Shown here: positions 8,069 through 17,700 of the stretch, piece by piece
Layout: the number at the start of each line of letters is the position of its first letter
How positions within the stretch are numbered: position 1 is the stretch's first letter
Assembly: GCF_904426505.1 (NCBI RefSeq)
Contig: NZ_CAJGBN010000009.1
Location: 1 to 64,000 of the forward strand
DNA length: 64,000 nt
Direction: 5' to 3'
Source: Rubrivivax sp. A210
Lineage (GTDB): Bacteria; Pseudomonadota; Gammaproteobacteria; Burkholderiales; Burkholderiaceae_C
Notes under the pieces: generated by a model
Databases searched by the model: none
What the model was told of the DNA's origin: nothing
What the model saw: the letters and a program-made list of their open reading frames with translations, nothing else
Translations under genes and position numbers: made by a program

Positions 8069-10147
8069 ATGGACACCGACCTCGCGCGCCACGACAACCC
8101 TTTCCACGCCGGCGAGCAAGCGGTGCATGAGCGCCTGGGCATCCGCGAAAGAATGGTCGGCCTGGGGCAGCGGGTGATTCGCACCTTCATGCCCGAGCAG
8201 CACCAGCGCTTCTTCGAGCAACTGCCCTTCATGCTGGTGGGCTCGGTGGATGCGGCCGGCCGGCCCTGGGCGTCGGTGCTGGTGGGCCAGCCCGGTTTTG
8301 TGCAGGCCCGGGGCGCCAGGCAGCTTGACATCCAGGCGCGCCCGATACCGGGCGACCCGCTGGCCGAAGGCCTTGCGCCGGGTGCGCAGCTGGGGTTCCT
8401 GGGCATCGAGCTGCACACGCGCAGGCGCAACCGCGTCAACGGCCATGTCGTGGCTGCCGATGCGGCCGGCTTCAGCGTCGAGGTTGACCAGTCGGTGGGC
8501 AATTGCCCGCAGTACATCCAGGGGCGCGAGTTCAAGTGGCTGCGCGACGCGGCCGATCTGCGGCCCCGCGGCACCGAGGCCCTTACCGCGCTGGACGCCG
8601 ATGCGCGAGCGCTCATCGAACGTTCGGACACCTTGTTCATCGCCACCCAGGCCCCCGCCACCGCGGATGCCCCCGACGTGAGGAGCGGCCGTGGGGCCGA
8701 CGTCTCACACCGCGGCGGCCGGCCCGGCTTCGTGTTGATCGAGGACGAGCGAAGCCTCCTCGTGCCCGACTTCACCGGCAATTTCTTCTTCATGACCCTG
8801 GGCAATCTGCAGATCAACCCGCGCGCCGGTGTCCTGTTCATCGACTTCGAGACCGGCGACCTGCTGACCCTGACCGGCACCGCCGAGGTGGTGTGGAGCG
8901 GCGATGAACTGAAGGACTTCGACGGCGCCGAACGCGCCTGGCGCTTCCGCATGCAAGCCGGCTGGCGGCTGCGCGGCGCATTGCCGCTGCGCTGGGCCTT
9001 CCGCGACTTCTCACCCAACTCCACCCTCACCGGCACCTGGGCCGCGGCCGAGGGGCGCCGCGAGGCCCGGCGCCTGGCGCAGACCTGGCGGCCTTACCGG
9101 GTGGCGCGCATCGACGACGAGAGCCGCGTCATCCGCTCCTTTCACCTCGAGCCGGCCGACGGCCATGCCGTGCCAGCCTTCCAGGCCGGGCAGCATCTGC
9201 CTATCCGCCTGAAGGCCGCCAAGGGCGAGCACTTGCACCGCACCTACACCCTCTCGCAGGCCCCCAGCGACGAGGGACTGCGCCTGAGCATCAAGCGCGA
9301 GGGTGTGGCCTCCAGCCATCTGCACGACCACGTCCGTGTGGGCGACGTGCTCGAGGCGCTGGGACCGCGTGGCCAGTTCACCATCGACGCTACGCTGCGT
9401 CGCCCGGCGGTGCTGATCGGCGCCGGCGTGGGCATCACGCCGATGGTGGCCTTTGCGCGCCACCTGGTCGCCGAGGGCTTTCGAAACCGGCGCACGCGGC
9501 CTGTACACCTGATCCAGGTGGCACGCGACGAGGCGCTGCGGGCCTTCGGCGCCGAACTGCAGGCGCTTGCGCAGCGCGCCCAGGGCGCGATGGCACTGCA
9601 CGTCGTGCTGGACCACGGCGCCGGCGCAGCACAGGCCGCGCTGGAGGTGGTACACAAGGGGCCGCTGACGATGGCGCTGTTGAAGTCGCTCCTGCCCTTC
9701 GACGACCACGAGTTCTTCCTCTGCGGACCACCCGGTTTCATGCAGGCGCTGTACGACGGCCTGCGCGACCTTGGCGTGCGCGACGCACGCATCCAGGCCG
9801 AGGCCTTCGGCCCGTCCTCGCTGAAACGCCGCCTGGACGGCGCGGTGGCTCAAGCACCCCCGCCGGCCCCGGCTGCCCGCCAGGCAACGGTGACTTTCAC
9901 GCGCACCGGCGATGCGGCCGAGTGGACGCCCGAGCATGGCACGCTGCTGGAATTTGCGGAAGGCAAGGGCCTGAACCCGCCGTTCTCTTGCCGTGCCGGG
10001 CATTGCGGCTCTTGCGCCACGCGCCTGACGGCGGGTGCCGTGACCTACGCCGAGCCCACCGCCTGGCGGCCGGCGCAGGGTGAAGTGCTGTTGTGCTGCG
10101 CCGTGCCCGCCGCTGGAGGCGGCGAACGCGTGGCGCTTGATCTCTGA
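8069..10147 (+). CDS. Fusion: PNPOx-like flavin domain, ferredoxin-NAD(P) reductase and 2Fe-2S ferredoxin
   Basis: A 692-residue multidomain oxidoreductase. Residues of about 40-280 form a pyridoxamine 5'-phosphate oxidase-like FMN-binding barrel (PFMLVGSVDAAGRPWAS; HRGGRPGF; LGNLQINPRAGVLFIDF). Residues 340-440 form an FAD-binding reductase domain with RTYTLS. Residues 445-570 form an NAD(P)-binding domain with GAGVGITPM and LCGPPGFM. The C-terminus is a plant-type 2Fe-2S ferredoxin with ligands C641, C646, C649 and C676. Electrons should run from NAD(P)H through FAD to the iron-sulfur cluster; the flavin barrel may be the substrate site. AGGAG lies 6 bases before the ATG. The neighbours are GSTs and a LysR regulator. 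The substrate is unknown. Confidence 0.9.
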   Translation: MDTDLARHDNPFHAGEQAVHERLGIRERMVGLGQRVIRTFMPEQHQRFFEQLPFMLVGSVDAAGRPWASVLVGQPGFVQARGARQLDIQARPIPGDPLAEGLAPGAQLGFLGIELHTRRRNRVNGHVVAADAAGFSVEVDQSVGNCPQYIQGREFKWLRDAADLRPRGTEALTALDADARALIERSDTLFIATQAPATADAPDVRSGRGADVSHRGGRPGFVLIEDERSLLVPDFTGNFFFMTLGNLQINPRAGVLFIDFETGDLLTLTGTAEVVWSGDELKDFDGAERAWRFRMQAGWRLRGALPLRWAFRDFSPNSTLTGTWAAAEGRREARRLAQTWRPYRVARIDDESRVIRSFHLEPADGHAVPAFQAGQHLPIRLKAAKGEHLHRTYTLSQAPSDEGLRLSIKREGVASSHLHDHVRVGDVLEALGPRGQFTIDATLRRPAVLIGAGVGITPMVAFARHLVAEGFRNRRTRPVHLIQVARDEALRAFGAELQALAQRAQGAMALHVVLDHGAGAAQAALEVVHKGPLTMALLKSLLPFDDHEFFLCGPPGFMQALYDGLRDLGVRDARIQAEAFGPSSLKRRLDGAVAQAPPPAPAARQATVTFTRTGDAAEWTPEHGTLLEFAEGKGLNPPFSCRAGHCGSCATRLTAGAVTYAEPTAWRPAQGEVLLCCAVPAAGGGERVALDL

Positions 10148-10186
10148 GTGCGGGAGTGCCAGGCCCGCGCCGGCTGCCGTGTGCCT

Positions 10187-11086
10187 TCAGTTCAATGCCG
10201 GATCGGCCCGCAGCGTGTCCACCGTCAGGTCGACGAAGGCACGCACCTTCTGCGTCGCACGCCGCCCTTCGTGGTGCACCACATGCACCGGCAGCGGCGC
10301 GGTCTCGTAGTCCTGCAGCAGCAGTTGCAGCGCGCCGCTGCGCACATGCTCCGCCACCTGGTAGCTCAACAGCCGGGTGATGCCCAGCCCCGCCACGGCG
10401 GCCATGATGGCGGAGTCGTTGGTCGTCGTGCGCATGCGCGCCTGCATGCGTTGCAACAAGGGCTTGCTGTTGTCGTTGAAGCGCCACTCCGACACCGGGG
10501 TCACGCCGGCGGCCGAGACGATGGTGTGTGCGGCCAGATCCTGGGGCTGCTGCGGCACGCCGCGTGCCGCCAGGTAGGCCGGTGCGGCCACCAGCACACG
10601 GCGCACGCGCCCCACGCGGGCGGCCTGCAGCGACGAATCCGGCAACTCGCCAATGCGCACCGCCACGTCGATGCCTTCTTCGACCACGTTGACCACGCGG
10701 TCCAGGAACAGGCATTGCGCGTCAACTTCGGGGTATTGCTGCAGGTAGCGCACCAGGATCGGCGTGACATAGAGCTGGCCGAACAGCACCGGCGCCGTCA
10801 GCGAGAGCGTGCCCCGAGGCGCGGCGTGGGTGCCGGTGGCCACCGTTTCAGCCTCTTCGATGTCCGCCAGGATGCGACGGCAGTCATCCGCAAAGCGCGC
10901 GCCCGCGTCGGTGACGCGCACGACGCGGGTGGTGCGGGTCAGCAGGCGCAGCCCCAGGCGCTCTTCCAGTTCCGCGACCGCGCGTGTGACCATCGGCGGT
11001 GACTGGTTGAGCTTGCGGGCTGCACTGGCGAAGCCGCCGCTGTCGACGACCGCCACGAAGGTGGCCATGGCTTGCAGACGGTCCAT
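10187..11086 (-). CDS. LysR family transcriptional regulator
   Basis: A 299-residue regulator of standard LysR length. The N-terminal winged helix-turn-helix (about 1-60) contains FVAVVDSGGFASAARKL and SPPMVTRAVAELEERLG. The remainder is the periplasmic-binding-protein-like effector domain. It resembles the large DmlR/AaeR-like branch. It is convergent with the reductase fusion (40-base gap) and divergent from the oxidoreductase and GST genes to the right, so its binding site most likely lies in 11087-11525. The ligand is unknown; a redox or electrophile signal is inferred from the neighbours. Confidence 0.92.
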   Translation of the reverse strand: MDRLQAMATFVAVVDSGGFASAARKLNQSPPMVTRAVAELEERLGLRLLTRTTRVVRVTDAGARFADDCRRILADIEEAETVATGTHAAPRGTLSLTAPVLFGQLYVTPILVRYLQQYPEVDAQCLFLDRVVNVVEEGIDVAVRIGELPDSSLQAARVGRVRRVLVAAPAYLAARGVPQQPQDLAAHTIVSAAGVTPVSEWRFNDNSKPLLQRMQARMRTTTNDSAIMAAVAGLGITRLLSYQVAEHVRSGALQLLLQDYETAPLPVHVVHHEGRRATQKVRAFVDLTVDTLRADPALN

Positions 11087-11331
11087 GTTGTTTCCGCTTC
11101 TGGAATGCTGTCTTGGCTGATGGGCGGATTCTCTGCCCGGCCGCCATCACGCAGAGTTCATGTGCCGTCCCGCCCCCCACTCGAGAGCCTCGACCCTGTT
11201 GCCCGCACCCTTCTTCAGCGAAGTTCCCGACGATCTGGCTTGCGCAGCCGCGTGGCTGGATCGCGACTTGATGCGGTCCCTGCTGGACCTGCGTCACTTC
11301 CCACCCATTGATGAGCCCACCGGAGCCCGAC

Positions 11332-11508
11332 ATGACTGCCAGCATCGCACCCCGCCCGCCCCTGCCCCCGTTTCCCCGCGAGACCGCAGCGCAGAAGGTT
11401 CGCATTGCCTGTGAATGGCGCCACGACGCCGGCAACGGGTTCCGCTCGTATGGCAATGAGAACTGGGAGTTCGACGACCACGCGGGCTTGAGCGGGCTGG
11501 GACTTTGA
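11332..11508 (+). pseudogene. Internally deleted relic of a DUF1348 (NTF2/SnoaL-like) gene
   Basis: A 58-codon frame with GGAG 6 bases before the ATG. It keeps the recognisable DUF1348 start ([17 protein letters not shown]), then jumps to an internal block ([20 protein letters not shown]) and then to the family C-terminus (GLSGLGL). Family members are about 150 residues, so roughly 90 residues appear missing in two in-frame deletions. The NTF2-like barrel could not form from what remains. Its stop overlaps the upstream TTG option of the next gene, so it was probably once the first gene of that operon. Family identity rests on memory of the conserved GNENWEF motif. Confidence 0.6.
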
Positions 11509-11525
11509 GCGACCAGGAGCCCACC

Positions 11526-12974
11526 GTGACTTCCAATTCCATCATCGAGACCGACGTTGCCATCATCGGAGCGGGCACGGCGGGCATGTCGGCCTACCGC
11601 GCGGCGCTGGAGCACACGCCGCGCGTGCTGCTGGTCGAGCGTGGCGTCTACGGCACCACCTGTGCGCGTGTCGGCTGCATGCCCAGCAAACTGCTGATCG
11701 CGGCGGCCGAGGCGGCGCACGCGGTGGCTGGCGCGGCGCGCTTTGGCGTGACGGCCGGGCCGCTGGCCATTGACGGCCGCGCCGTGATGGAGCGCGTGCG
11801 CAGCGAGCGCGACCGCTTCGTGGGTTTCGTCGTCGACACCGTTCAACGCTGGCCTGCCGAGCACCGCCTGATGGGCCACGCCCGCTTCATCGACGATCAC
11901 ACCCTGGAAGTGGGCTCGACCCAGGTCCGCGCTGGGCGCATCGTCATCGCCACAGGCTCGCGGCCCGCGGTGCCCGAGGCCTGGCGCAAGGCCCTGGGTG
12001 ACCGGCTGATCGTCAACGACGATGTCTTCGACTGGACCGATCTGCCGCGCTCGGTGGCGGTGGTCGGTGCCGGGGTCATCGGGCTGGAACTGGCGCAGGC
12101 GCTGCACCGGCTGGGCGTGCGGGTGCGCCTGTACGGCCGCACGGATCGCGTCGGCCCGCTCACCGATCCGGCGCTGCAGGCGCTGGCGCGCCAGGTGTTC
12201 GCGACCGAATTGCCCATGAGTACCGACATCGCACGGATCGAGCCCCGCCGCGACGGCAGCAGCGTGGTCGTGTGTGCCAGAGGCCGCGACGGTGGCGTCC
12301 ATGAGGAACGCTTCGACTGGCTGCTCGCCGCCACCGGGCGCCGGCCCAACGTCGACCCGCTCGGCCTGGAGCACACCTCGCTGCCGCTGGACGCGCACGG
12401 CATCCCGGTGCATGACCGCCGCACCGCACAGGTGGGCGACCATCCCGTGTTCATCGCAGGCGACGTGAACGAGGACCGCCCGCTGCTGCACGAAGCGGCT
12501 GACGAAGGGCGCATCGCGGGCGACAACGCGGGCCGCTTCCCCGACGTGCGCATGCGGCCGCGCCGCGCGCCACTGGCGGTGGTGTTCAGCGAACCGCAGA
12601 TGGCACTGGCCGGCGCCAGCCACGCCGAGCTGTGCGCCAGCGGCACTGCCTTCGAGACCGGCCGTGTTTCCTTCGACGACCAGGGCCGCAGCCGCGTGAT
12701 GGGGCGCAACCAGGGTGCCTTGCACGTCTATGGCGAGGCGAGCACCGGCCGCTTCCTGGGCGCTGAAATGCTGGGTCCGGCGGCCGAGCACATCGGGCAC
12801 CTGCTGGCCTGGTCGGTGCAACGAGGCGACACGGTGCAGCAAATGCTGGACAGCCCGTTCTACCACCCGGTGGTCGAAGAGGGCCTGCGCACCGCGCTGC
12901 GCCAGCTGCAGCGCGCTTTGCGCATGGGCCCGGTGCCCGTGGAGCGCTGCCTGGACTGCGGCCCCGGCGCATGA
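11526..12974 (+). CDS. Class I pyridine nucleotide-disulfide oxidoreductase (dihydrolipoyl dehydrogenase-like)
   Basis: A 482-residue FAD flavoprotein. The N-terminal FAD-binding fingerprint is IIGAGTAGMSAYRAAL. The redox disulfide TTCARVGCMPSK has Cys 46 and Cys 51 in the class I CxxxxC spacing. An NAD(P)-binding repeat starts at VVGAGVIGLELAQAL. The C-terminal dimerisation domain has a HPVVEE segment matching the catalytic His-Glu pair. GTG at 11526 is preferred because AGGAG lies 7 bases upstream; a TTG start at 11505 is possible. No lipoyl acyltransferase genes are nearby, so a role in 2-oxoacid dehydrogenase is not supported. A disulfide or quinone reductase working with the adjacent GST is plausible. 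Confidence 0.87.
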   Translation: MTSNSIIETDVAIIGAGTAGMSAYRAALEHTPRVLLVERGVYGTTCARVGCMPSKLLIAAAEAAHAVAGAARFGVTAGPLAIDGRAVMERVRSERDRFVGFVVDTVQRWPAEHRLMGHARFIDDHTLEVGSTQVRAGRIVIATGSRPAVPEAWRKALGDRLIVNDDVFDWTDLPRSVAVVGAGVIGLELAQALHRLGVRVRLYGRTDRVGPLTDPALQALARQVFATELPMSTDIARIEPRRDGSSVVVCARGRDGGVHEERFDWLLAATGRRPNVDPLGLEHTSLPLDAHGIPVHDRRTAQVGDHPVFIAGDVNEDRPLLHEAADEGRIAGDNAGRFPDVRMRPRRAPLAVVFSEPQMALAGASHAELCASGTAFETGRVSFDDQGRSRVMGRNQGALHVYGEASTGRFLGAEMLGPAAEHIGHLLAWSVQRGDTVQQMLDSPFYHPVVEEGLRTALRQLQRALRMGPVPVERCLDCGPGA

Positions 12975-13001
12975 CACCCCCTCGCCACTGAAGGCCTATT
13001 C

Positions 13002-13619
13002 ATGATCGACGTCTACACCGCCCACACGCCCAACGGCGTGAAGGTGCCCATCGCGCTGGAAGAACTGGGCGTGCCCTACCGCATGCACCGCATCAACCTC
13101 GGCGCCAATGAGCAGAAGCGACCGGAGTTCCTGCGCCTGAACCCGAACGGCCGCATCCCGGCCATCGTGGACCCGGAAGGCCCGGGCGGTTTGCCACTGA
13201 GCGTCTTCGAGTCCGGTGCCATCCTCTGGTACCTGGCCGAGAAGTTCCCGGGGCTGATGCCCGGTGATCCGGTCGAGCGCATTCGCGCGCTCGAGTACAC
13301 CTTCTTCCAGGTCGGCGGCATCGGGCCGATGTTCGGACAGGCGGGATGGTTTGCACGCCACACCGAACGCATGCCGCTGGCCATCGACCGCTACCAGGCC
13401 GAAGCGCGGCGGCTGACCGCCGTTCTCGAAGCGCGCCTGCAGGCCGTACCCTGGCTGGCGGGGCATGTCTATTCGGTGGCCGATGTCATGAACTTCGGCT
13501 GGCTGCGCGCACCCCAGTACGCCGGCGTGAACCTGGAAGAGTTCCCGGCCGTCCAGGGCTGGGTCGAGCGAATCGCGGCGAGGCCGGCCGTGTTGCGCGG
13601 GCTGCAGGCGCTGGCCTGA
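13002..13619 (+). CDS. Glutathione S-transferase (YfcG/YghU-like)
   Basis: A 205-residue GST resembling the Nu-class proteins YfcG and YghU: TPNGVKVPIALEELGVPY at the N-terminus, RLNPNGRIPAIVDP as the cis-proline region, and ESGAILWYLAEK. Nu-class members are efficient disulfide-bond reductases with bound glutathione, which fits the preceding disulfide oxidoreductase. The gap to that gene is 27 bases, indicating one operon. The C-terminal helical domain is complete (SVADVMNFGWLRAPQ). Confidence 0.9.
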   Translation: MIDVYTAHTPNGVKVPIALEELGVPYRMHRINLGANEQKRPEFLRLNPNGRIPAIVDPEGPGGLPLSVFESGAILWYLAEKFPGLMPGDPVERIRALEYTFFQVGGIGPMFGQAGWFARHTERMPLAIDRYQAEARRLTAVLEARLQAVPWLAGHVYSVADVMNFGWLRAPQYAGVNLEEFPAVQGWVERIAARPAVLRGLQALA

Positions 13620-13851
13620 TTGCCAGCAACCCCGGGCGCAGGCCGCCGCCACCGCGCCGCCACCGCGCAGTGATCGAAGCACGACGACGGGTTCATCGTC
13701 TGCCCCATCGGCGCCGTGCCGTCGCGCACCATGGGGCGCGCTTCGATGGTGGCCATGCATTCGGGGGGGCTGCTTCTCCCTTCCGGGCCCTGGCGTGGAT
13801 ACTTGGCCCCGCGTTCGAGCGGCCGGACGGGCAGAGCAAGAAGGAGCGGAC

Positions 13852-14652
13852 TTGGAGGTCGGGTCTTTCATCGCGGAACAGTCCGCGCAACTGCTCCATC
13901 TGCTCAACGACCAGGACCAGTGGCTGGCCCTCGCGGCCGGCACGGTGGCTGCCGCCCTGATCGTGGTGTCATCGCTGGTCAAGACCATCATCCCGCTGCG
14001 CTGGCTGGCCGTCGGCGGCAACATCGGCTTCATCGTCTACGGTCTCGCCCATCCGGCGCCGATGGTGGCGGTGCTCCACGCAGCGCTGCTGCCGATCAAC
14101 CTCTGGCGCGTGCTCGAAATGTGGCGCCTCACCCGGCGCGTGATGCGCGCCGAGGCGGCCGGCAGCGAGTTGCGCGTGTGGCTGCAGCCCTACATGAAGC
14201 GGCGCCGCCTGCGCGCCGGCGCAGTGTTGTTTCGCCACGGCGACCGCGCCGACCGCGTGTATGCGCTGGCCGAAGGCCGGCTCGTGGTGGTCGAGACGGG
14301 CCGCGTGATCGAGGCCGGCGAGATGTTCGGCGAGATCGGCTTCTTCGCCCCAGGCGGGTGCCGCAGCGCCACCGTGCGCAGCCTGCAGCCGAGCACCTTG
14401 CTGTCTCTCGACGAGGCGAGCTTCCGTCAACTGTTCTTCCAGAACCCGGGCTTCGGCTTCGAGGTCGTACGTTTGATTGCCGGCCGGCTTTCAGCCGACG
14501 TGCAGCAACTGAGCGGCGAGGTGAGGACGCTCGAGGCGCGGCTCGCGGCCGGCTCCGGGGATGGATCGACCGCGGAGACTCTCGCCGCGATGGCCGATGC
14601 CGAGGGGGCCGCGAGGTCGCGGTCTTCGTCGGGGCTGGACACGGGTGTCTGA
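13852..14652 (+). CDS. Membrane protein with C-terminal cyclic nucleotide-binding domain
   Basis: A 266-residue protein if it starts at the TTG at 13852, which has AAGGAG 5 bases upstream. An ATG at 13795 would add 19 Arg/Ala-rich residues. Three hydrophobic segments (about residues 24-44, 50-66 and 68-86) form a short membrane region. A cNMP-binding beta-roll covers about 115-225 (GAVLFRHGDRADRVYALAEG; GEMFGEIGFFAPGGCRSA), with the phosphate-binding cassette partly preserved. The tail from about 225 is helical and possibly coiled-coil. It lacks the ion-channel pore and the Crp DNA-binding helix, so it may be a membrane sensor or a scaffold. Function unknown. Confidence 0.75.
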   Translation: MEVGSFIAEQSAQLLHLLNDQDQWLALAAGTVAAALIVVSSLVKTIIPLRWLAVGGNIGFIVYGLAHPAPMVAVLHAALLPINLWRVLEMWRLTRRVMRAEAAGSELRVWLQPYMKRRRLRAGAVLFRHGDRADRVYALAEGRLVVVETGRVIEAGEMFGEIGFFAPGGCRSATVRSLQPSTLLSLDEASFRQLFFQNPGFGFEVVRLIAGRLSADVQQLSGEVRTLEARLAAGSGDGSTAETLAAMADAEGAARSRSSSGLDTGV

Positions 14653-14737
14653 GGCTGGCTCGCCGGGCAATCGGCAGACCTTGCCAAGCGGGCCTTGTGC
14701 AGCCCCGGCGCCGCACGTCCGGTCCGCCACCGGCCCG

Positions 14738-17700
14738 CTACCGGCCTGCTACTGCCGCCTTGGACACCACGGTTTCGTCGCGACGGGCTAACTCTTCCCA
14801 CGCCGCTTCTGGCCGCCATGTGGCCGCCCAGGTGGGCATCTCCTCGGCCGGCATGGGCCGGGCGATGCCATACCCCTGGGCCAGTTCGCAGCCCAGTTGC
14901 AGCAGCGCAGTGCCGTGCGCCACCGTCTCCACGCCCTCGGCGATCACCTCGCGCTTGAAGGCAGCCGCCAAGCCCATGACGGCCAGCAGAATGGCCGAAT
15001 CACTGCGGTCATCGAGCATGTCGCGCACGAAGCTCTGGTCGATCTTGATCTGCGCCACGCCCAGTCGCTTGAGGTAACTCAGCGACGAATAGCCAGTTCC
15101 AAAATCGTCCAGCGCAAACTCCACGCCCAACCGGGAGCAGGCTTCGATGACCCGGGACACTTGTGCAATGTCCTCCAGTGCGCTGGTCTCCAGGACTTCC
15201 AGGCCGAGGCTGCGTGGTTCTACGCTTGGATGAGCAGCAAGAATGGATTGCAGGCGCTGGACGAAGTCGACCTGTTGCAGGTGCCGCGCATTCACGTTCA
15301 CGCTGACTTGCAGGTCCAGCCCCTTGGCGCGCCAGAGTTCCACTTGTGTCAAGGCCTCGTCGATGACCCACTCGCCAAGCTCCACGGTCAGGGGATGCGT
15401 CTCGATGACCGGAAGGAACTTGCCTGGCGCGAGCAAGCCCTCTTCCGGATGCTGCCAGCGAATCAGTGCCTCGGCGCCAATGATCTGGCCGGTTCGCATA
15501 TTGACCTTGGGCTGGTAGTGCAGGACGAACTCCTTGTTGGCCACAGCCTGACGAATGCGGTCTAGACTTTCATGGCGCCCGCGTACATCGCGATCGAGCG
15601 CGGCATCGAATATCTGGTATCGGTTCTTGCCAGCTTGCTTGGCCTGGTACATGGCCTGATCAGCCTGCCTCAGCAACTGGTCTGCGTTGATCTCGCTGGC
15701 CTGCGGATAGAAGGTAACGCCCAGGCTGGCGGACAACTGCAGTGTGAGCTGCCCCAGTTTTACCGGCTGTGCGGCTGCCACCAGGAGCCGAGTGAGCATG
15801 GCCTGGCTGGTGGCCATGTCGTCCAGGTCGCTCAGGACGGCCACGAACTCGTCGCCCCCCATTCTGGAAAGCGTGTCGCTCTCGCGCAATGTCTGACGCA
15901 TTCGCGTGGCCAGGGTGACCAGCACCTGGTCGCCGGCCTCGTGGCCGTACTGGTCGTTGACGGCCTTGAAGCCGTCCAGATCCAGGTAGGCCACGGCCAG
16001 GCGTTGACCTCGCCGCTGGGCCTGGAGCATGGCTTGCTGCAGCCGGTCTGCCAAGACCGCACGGTTGGGAAGATTGGTCAGCGCGTCAAAGTGGGCGATG
16101 TGCTCCAGGTCGCTCTGATGTCGCTTGATTGCCGTGATGTCGGTAAACAGGGCGACATACCGCAATGCCCTGCCGCTGGCGTCGCGCACGGCGCTGATGG
16201 CAATCAATTCGGCGAAAAGCTCGCCGTTCTTCCGCCGGTTCCAGATTTCTCCGTCCCAATGCCCCAGGGACAGCAGGTCGTTCCAGATCGCGGCATAGAA
16301 CGCCTGATCATGCAGGCCCGACTGAAGCAGGCGCGGATTGCGGCCGATCACCTCCTCGCGCGAGTAGCCCGTGATTCGGCTGAAGGCCTCATTGACGTCG
16401 ATGATGATGCCGCCTGCGTCAGTGATGGCTATGCCCTCCCTGGCGTGGCGGAACACGCTGGCGGCCAGACGGAGATCTTCCTCTTCCTTCCGGCGCTCCG
16501 TGATGTCCTGGACCAATCCTGACACGCGAACCACCGTCCCAAGGGCATCCCGTTCCGGGAATCCCTTGGTCAGGCAGGGACGCTGATTGCCATCCGGTTG
16601 AACGGTCATCAATTCGAGTTCGTAGGGCGTGCCGTCGGATACAGCCTTGTCAATGGCATGGAGGAGTTGTTGTGCAGATTCGGGTGTATACAGTTCGGTC
16701 AGGCCCTGGAGGTTAGGGACACCCAGGTCGGGGTTGCGGCCGAAGATGCGGTACATCTCGGGCGACCAGGTCACGACATTGGCGTCGACCTCCCACTCGA
16801 AACTGGCCAGGCGTGCCATGCCTTCGGTGCGCTCCATCATGAGTTGGATGCGTTGCAAGGCGCGCTCGGCCAGCTTGCGCTCGGTGATCGCGGTATGGGT
16901 GATCACCGCGCCCGCCTGCGCACCCGGCCCCAAGGGCAGAACCTTCATCGAGAACCATCGCCGCCGGTCTGGCGAATCGCAGGGGTATTCGAAGCCGAAC
17001 TCCGGCGTGTGACCTGCCAGGACCGACTCGATGCCCAGCCGAACACTCTCGATCCCTTCGACGCCCGCTTTCGATCCGGCGTCGCAGGCCGCGAGATAGT
17101 TCGAGCCAATGCCGGTATGTGCTGCCGGCCTCCCGGGCTCAAGGCTGTTCTCCAGAGAATATTGATGCCAGCGGGTATTGACGGCCTGGATGACCCCATT
17201 GCGATCAACGACCGCAATTTCGGAGTCGAGTGAGTTCAGGACGACTTCCTTGAAGGCTTCGCTGGCCTTCAGCAGTTCTTCTCTGCGGGCGTAGCTCTCG
17301 AGCAAGCTGTTGAAGCTGCGAATCAACTCTCCGACTTCGTCGTTCCGGGATACCGGCAGCGCTTGCACGGGTTGATCGTCGCTGAGTCGGTCTGCGATGG
17401 CCCGACTGGCCACCAGCATGGGTGCGAACTGCTGGCGCAGCATTCGTCGGGTCAGCAGCCAGGTCAGGACTCCGGCCAGCACAGTGAGGGCCATGGCGCC
17501 GGCAAACAGACGCCTCAGCATGCTGTCCACAGGTGCAAATGCCTCTTCGGCAGGCAGAATGGCAGCGATGAACCAGCCGGTCGCAGGGATCGACTTTGCC
17601 GCCGACAACTCCAGGACGCCCCTGGAACTGACTGCGGTGCCGAAGCCTTCGTAGCCCTGCATGTAGAGGTCGTGCATGGCATTGATGCCAGGCGGGGGCA

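Noticed and set aside
13469..13756. Minus-strand 95-codon frame between the second GST and the cNMP protein
   Set aside because: Its first 35 residues look somewhat protein-like, but no family was recognised, and the rest is antisense to the GST gene.
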